A stretch of 64,000 nt of DNA, from contig JAYKYS010000004.1 of assembly GCA_036924285.1 (NCBI GenBank), positions 18,322,001-18,386,000 on the forward strand. The letters run 5' to 3'. The notes below the pieces were generated by a model that was not told the origin of the DNA, did not search any database, and worked only from the letters and a program-made list of their open reading frames with translations. A program made the translations under genes and the position numbers. The stretch is from Asterella californica (taxonomy: Eukaryota; Streptophyta; Marchantiopsida; Marchantiales; Aytoniaceae). Positions 60,500 to 64,000 of this stretch are shown piece by piece. Each line of letters opens with the position of its first letter. Position 1 is the stretch's first letter.

Positions 60500-62488
60500 T
60501 GTGGTGCCCACAAATTACAGGATTCACGAATTTTTAAAATTTTTAAGATTAATAGCTTGTTTGTATAACTGAAGAAGCGTTGTTACTTAAGATTACTGCT
60601 TCCTTAGAAGGAAGATGATCTTATGAGCTTTTTGTAATAAGAAGTTGACTTCTTCGGAAGACGACCGTCTTCCGAAGAACGTCTTCTCAGTTGCGTCTTC
60701 GGAAGACAGAAGACGGCGGAAGACGGGAAGACGATGGAAGACAACCATCTTCCGGAAGACAGTGACCGCGAAGGCCTAACCATGAGTTTCCAGGTAAAAG
60801 AGTGGGTGTACCTACTAGGTAACACCAAGGTGGTAGGTAGGTCGGGTAAGCCACCTAGGGTCGAAACCCCTAATCTGCGGGGAAGATGCGCAGGAAGCGC
60901 ATTAGCGCATTCCAACTTCCCGCAGCAAGCACGCTCTTCAGAAGATCGAAATCAGCGAGGTGAGCTTTGAGTGAGGAAATCAGCAAGGAGAAATTGAGTG
61001 AGGACATAGCGATTAGAAGCTAGCAAGAAGGCGAGGTCGAATTGCTGAAGCGCAGGAAGCATATTGAGTGAAAAGCGTTTCCTAAGAATCTCCCAGAAGC
61101 TGACATTGGAAGCACCTGAGTGAACTCGGAGGTGGGTGGCTCAATCGATTGAGGCGTAGACAGGAGCTGACAACAGACGCAGCTCAGTGGGGTCGCATTG
61201 GAGCTGGGATCAGAGCCAGAAGCGCGTAGAAGGTCGACGGCAACTCGGGAAGCAGAAGAAGACTATAGAGGTTCTTCTCACGTTCTTTCCCCTTCTCACT
61301 TCTTCTCGCCTTTGTTTAGTATCCCCCGCGCTTCCCTGGTTGTTTGCAGGCAGCCTGATCGATTACCCCCATCCTCATTTTTTCCTATTGTGACATTGGA
61401 TGCGGAAGCGCTGCCCAATTTCTGTCAGACATCTTCTTGATTCTTCCGAAGTTCAATTCGAGCTTCCCTACCCATCGTCCTCAAATTGACGATCCCAGCT
61501 ATCGATTTCCCTACCCGATTACTCCTCTCCTCTCGAAACCTGGAACAGAAGACGCTTCGGAAGATTGGAACATCTTCGGAAGACTGTCTTCGGAAGTCGA
61601 CTGTAACCAATTTGTATCAAGAGTGGATTTGTGTTGCTTTTGTGTTAAGAGAGGCTTGGTACGAATCCTGAGTGGTGTGATGAGTTCTTTTGTTATTTCG
61701 AGAAGTTGGAAGTCGGGAACTAGGCTTGTGCCTCCCAGTCTTCCAAGCTTCTCAACTCCACATCTTCCTAGAGAGACTAGAAGATTGAAAGGCTGGCAAA
61801 ATGAGCGAGAAGCCGTGAGGGTCCATTTTGGGTCTCTTCTGTCCGACCCATAGCAGCCATTCCTTCTTCTCCCCAAACTTAGGAGAGAGTCGTGAGAAGA
61901 CTTGCTGGCAGAATCTGGAGAGAATGATCGAGGGTCATGTCTTCCCACCGAGCAGCAAGCTTCTTCTGCGTGCGTATGAGAGGTGAGAAGTCAGAAGAAC
62001 AGAGTGCAATTGTCTTGAGTCTGTTGTGAGGATAGATTGCGCGAAGGAAGACGAAGACAGGTGAGACCAGTGAAGGGAAGCCTGACTTCGGGAGGTCTTC
62101 TGAGAAAGACATTGGATCGGAAACTGTCCCGGGTGTCTTCTGAGAGGTCACTATCACCGCAGGAGCTCGCAACCGTCTTCTAAACCTGTCATGCAATTTA
62201 TGGTTCGCGAATCTTGTATCTTCTGATAGGAAGTAGGATGTAATGCAAGGTGGGTTGTCTTCGTGGTAATCCATGCGAGGCCTTGCTTAGATAAGGTTGT
62301 TTAGATATAGCTCGGAAGACGAGAGCTATCTAAGAAGTACTGTTAGAATCCTGGAAGACGGAGTAGTTGTCTTCTGGAAGACTAGTTTCGTCTTCTGAGA
62401 AGTAGAAGCTAGACCGTGGGCACTTGGGAAGGACTGAGTCTTCAGCTCATAGTAGGTGCTTGTGGCTTAGTGCAATAGATCTTCAAGT
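60500..62488 (+). repeat. H family complete 5' region (plus)
   Basis: About 2 kb without supported genes. It starts TGTGGTGCCCACAAATTACA. 60655-60770 is a cluster of CGGAAGAC/GTCTTCCG motifs. It contains the uninterrupted site (CTTCTAAACCTG near 62180) used by element A elsewhere. If H is an LTR element this would be LTR plus leader, but I see no PBS. Confidence 0.6.
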
Positions 62489-63657
62489 ATGACGATGCAT
62501 CTTCGAGGGTTGGTGTTACCAGCAGCGGAGTTGACCGAGGCCACACTCTTCCTCAAGGAGTTGGGTCTCGATTTCTTCCTATGGGATTGGAACCTCGCAG
62601 ACCAGGGACTTCTGGAGGAGGTGTGGGCAGCGTTACCACCTCGCAACCGTGTACCTGCGAAGGCAGGAGTAGCTCGAGGAAGACCATCTTCCTGGACTGA
62701 AGATTGGTGGCGCAGGACTTTCCACAAGCCAGACTCCGAGGACCGAGGGTATTGGTTTGAGAAGAAGATTTTGCCCAAGGTCGTGAGTACGTGGCATGTG
62801 CCTGGGAGCACCACTTGTCTTTTCGTGGAAGACAGGCAGGGTAGGAATGGGTGGAAGATTGAATCTTATCGGGAGCCGAAGAAGCGACTTCTGGCGAAGC
62901 TGTTTCTGCATCTCTTCCTTAAGGGGAAAGCGTAGAAGACGAGGTACCTAGGAGATCAGGACGTAGAGTTCCTGGAAGCAATGCAGGATAAAAGAGTACC
63001 CATCTACTGGGGCGCATACGTCCACAACTATGTACAGGGGATGCTAGCACAGTCGGTAGAAGCGCTTCGGAAGAAGTTTAACTTTACCGCAGGTAGGAAG
63101 TTACTTACCTTAGCTAGAGGATGGGACAGCGAGTCCAAAGCAATGTTGGTGGAATGCCGGGAGAGCATGTTCAGGTACTTGGATCGGCAGATAGAGGGAG
63201 TGAAGACACTTTATGGTCTTCCCTCACTTCCGATACTTGCAACTGCATCTTCTCAAGCTCCAGCACCATCTACTGGATCCGGAATGGAGAAGGAGGAGTT
63301 CGACCTCGCTGTGCACTTGGTAGTGACAGCGTTGGAAGCCGAGAAGACTCTGGAAGATGCCTCGGAAGACCGGAAGACGAGCCGTCTTTCTAGGTATTCC
63401 GCGTGGAGGAAGTGACTTCCCCGGACACCTATGAGGTCGCCATGGTCCCTAGTACCGCACCCGTGCCTCAGAAGATTGAAGCCGAAGCCGAGGAAGACGC
63501 AGCCGCAGCGACAGCAGGGCCAGCGAAGAGCGATGAGAGGGAAGCTATCTCAGTGACACCCGAGGTAAGCGCAGGGCTTCCCAGCCCATCAGAAGCCGAG
63601 CTAGTAGCTCCGATAGGAGCAGATCAGGTAGAGATTGCCACGGAGCAATCAGAGTAG
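62489..63657 (+). pseudogene. H protein copy lacking the coiled-coil region (plus)
   Basis: HLRGLVLPAAELTEATLFLK, DFFLWDWNLADQGLLEEVWA, RGRPSSWTEDWWRRTFHKPD, a TAG at 62933-62935 (KGKA then stop; Gln in relatives), then KTRYLGDQDVEFLEAM, VPIYWGAYVHNYVQ joined in frame to GMLAQSVEALRKKFNFTAG. Relatives have about 300 residues between VQ and GML. It then continues ESMFRYLDRQIEGVKTLYGL, a frameshift near 63390, and the acidic end to 63657. Confidence 0.68.
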
Positions 63658-64000
63658 CTAGTAATCAAAGTGACACACTCCCATTTTAGTAGGAACAAAC
63701 ATGCTATCTTAAGGGTGGCAGTTTTCCATGTAAAATTAGTTAGGACACCATGTGGCAGCATAAGTAGCGTAGGCAACAAAGTGGATGGCTAATTAGGAAG
63801 GGGAACCGCTTGCATGTGGGGTGGCAACCTCCTGTCAGCGCCCCTCTCTCCCTGGTGGTCGCCTCCTCTGATTCTCACGGCAGCGACATAAGTAGGATTG
63901 CAGCGTAGGAATGGAGCTAGCTGCTGCACACCCATATCGATTCTATGGTGCAGGCAGACTAGACACATTAGAGACACATGACAGATAGTTCTTGACACAC
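63658..64000 (+). repeat. H family 3' tail (plus), runs off the window
   Basis: Non-coding; matches 50100-50395 in reverse (AACATGCTATCTTAAGGGTGG; GCTTGCATGTGGGGTGGCAA). Confidence 0.65.

Noticed and set aside
60500..62488. H as a proven LTR retrotransposon
   Set aside because: The TG terminus is suggestive, but I see no second LTR, PBS, polypurine tract or pol. Kept as a family of unknown class.

Overview
The window is a dense nest of eukaryotic transposable elements. I found no host gene, tRNA or rRNA gene, CRISPR array or bacterial-type operon. Nearly all recognisable coding sequence is Ty3/gypsy LTR-retrotransposon gag/pol. The remainder is one repeated family of unknown function, called H here. 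Primer-binding sites (PBS) complementary to plant-type tRNA-Glu, tRNA-Asp and tRNA-Trp, a short TTTAGGG telomere-like tract, and a gypsy element carrying a cytosine-5 DNA methyltransferase all point to a streptophyte: a charophyte alga or an early-diverging land plant. Methyltransferase-bearing gypsy elements have been reported from charophytes. The taxon is an inference.

Layout. 1-6779: two near-identical 5' halves of one gypsy family (A) in inverted orientation around a 538-bp spacer. 6780-7794: leader and first ORF of a related family (B), cut off by the next element. 7795-14757: element C, a decayed gypsy with protease, DNA methyltransferase, RT-RNase H and an integrase tail fused to a PHD finger. 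14758-22485: a mosaic of two further gypsy lineages (D1, tRNA-Asp PBS; D2, a relative of E), a coiled-coil ORF, an insertion with 70-bp tandem repeats, and a tRNA-derived SINE-like piece. 22486-48816: a large composite of divergent H copies. Its left arm is split by a complete 9.56-kb gypsy (E, 24092-33651, minus). Its right arm is split by a complete 7.7-kb gypsy (F, 39322-47039, plus). 48943-53058: another H copy (minus). 53059-57626: the 3' half of family A (minus) with an apparently intact pol. 57627-64000: two more H copies, head to head.

How the parts relate. E, F and A all sit inside H sequence, and each shows a 4-bp target duplication that can be checked against an uninterrupted H copy in the same window. 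H is therefore the older layer. The A 5' half at 3700-6779 and the A 3' half at 53059-57626 carry matching GAAC flanks and overlap by only about 36 bp. The simplest reading is one complete A element split by an inversion of about 50.8 kb. Families A, B and F share an extra small ORF upstream of gag with two zinc-binding motifs. Element C combines a chromatin writer (DNMT) and a likely chromatin reader (PHD finger) in one retrotransposon. It is now defective: it has nonsense codons, frameshifts and a deleted integrase core. Its premature stops are all explainable by C-to-T changes at CAG or CGA, as expected for a heavily methylated element.
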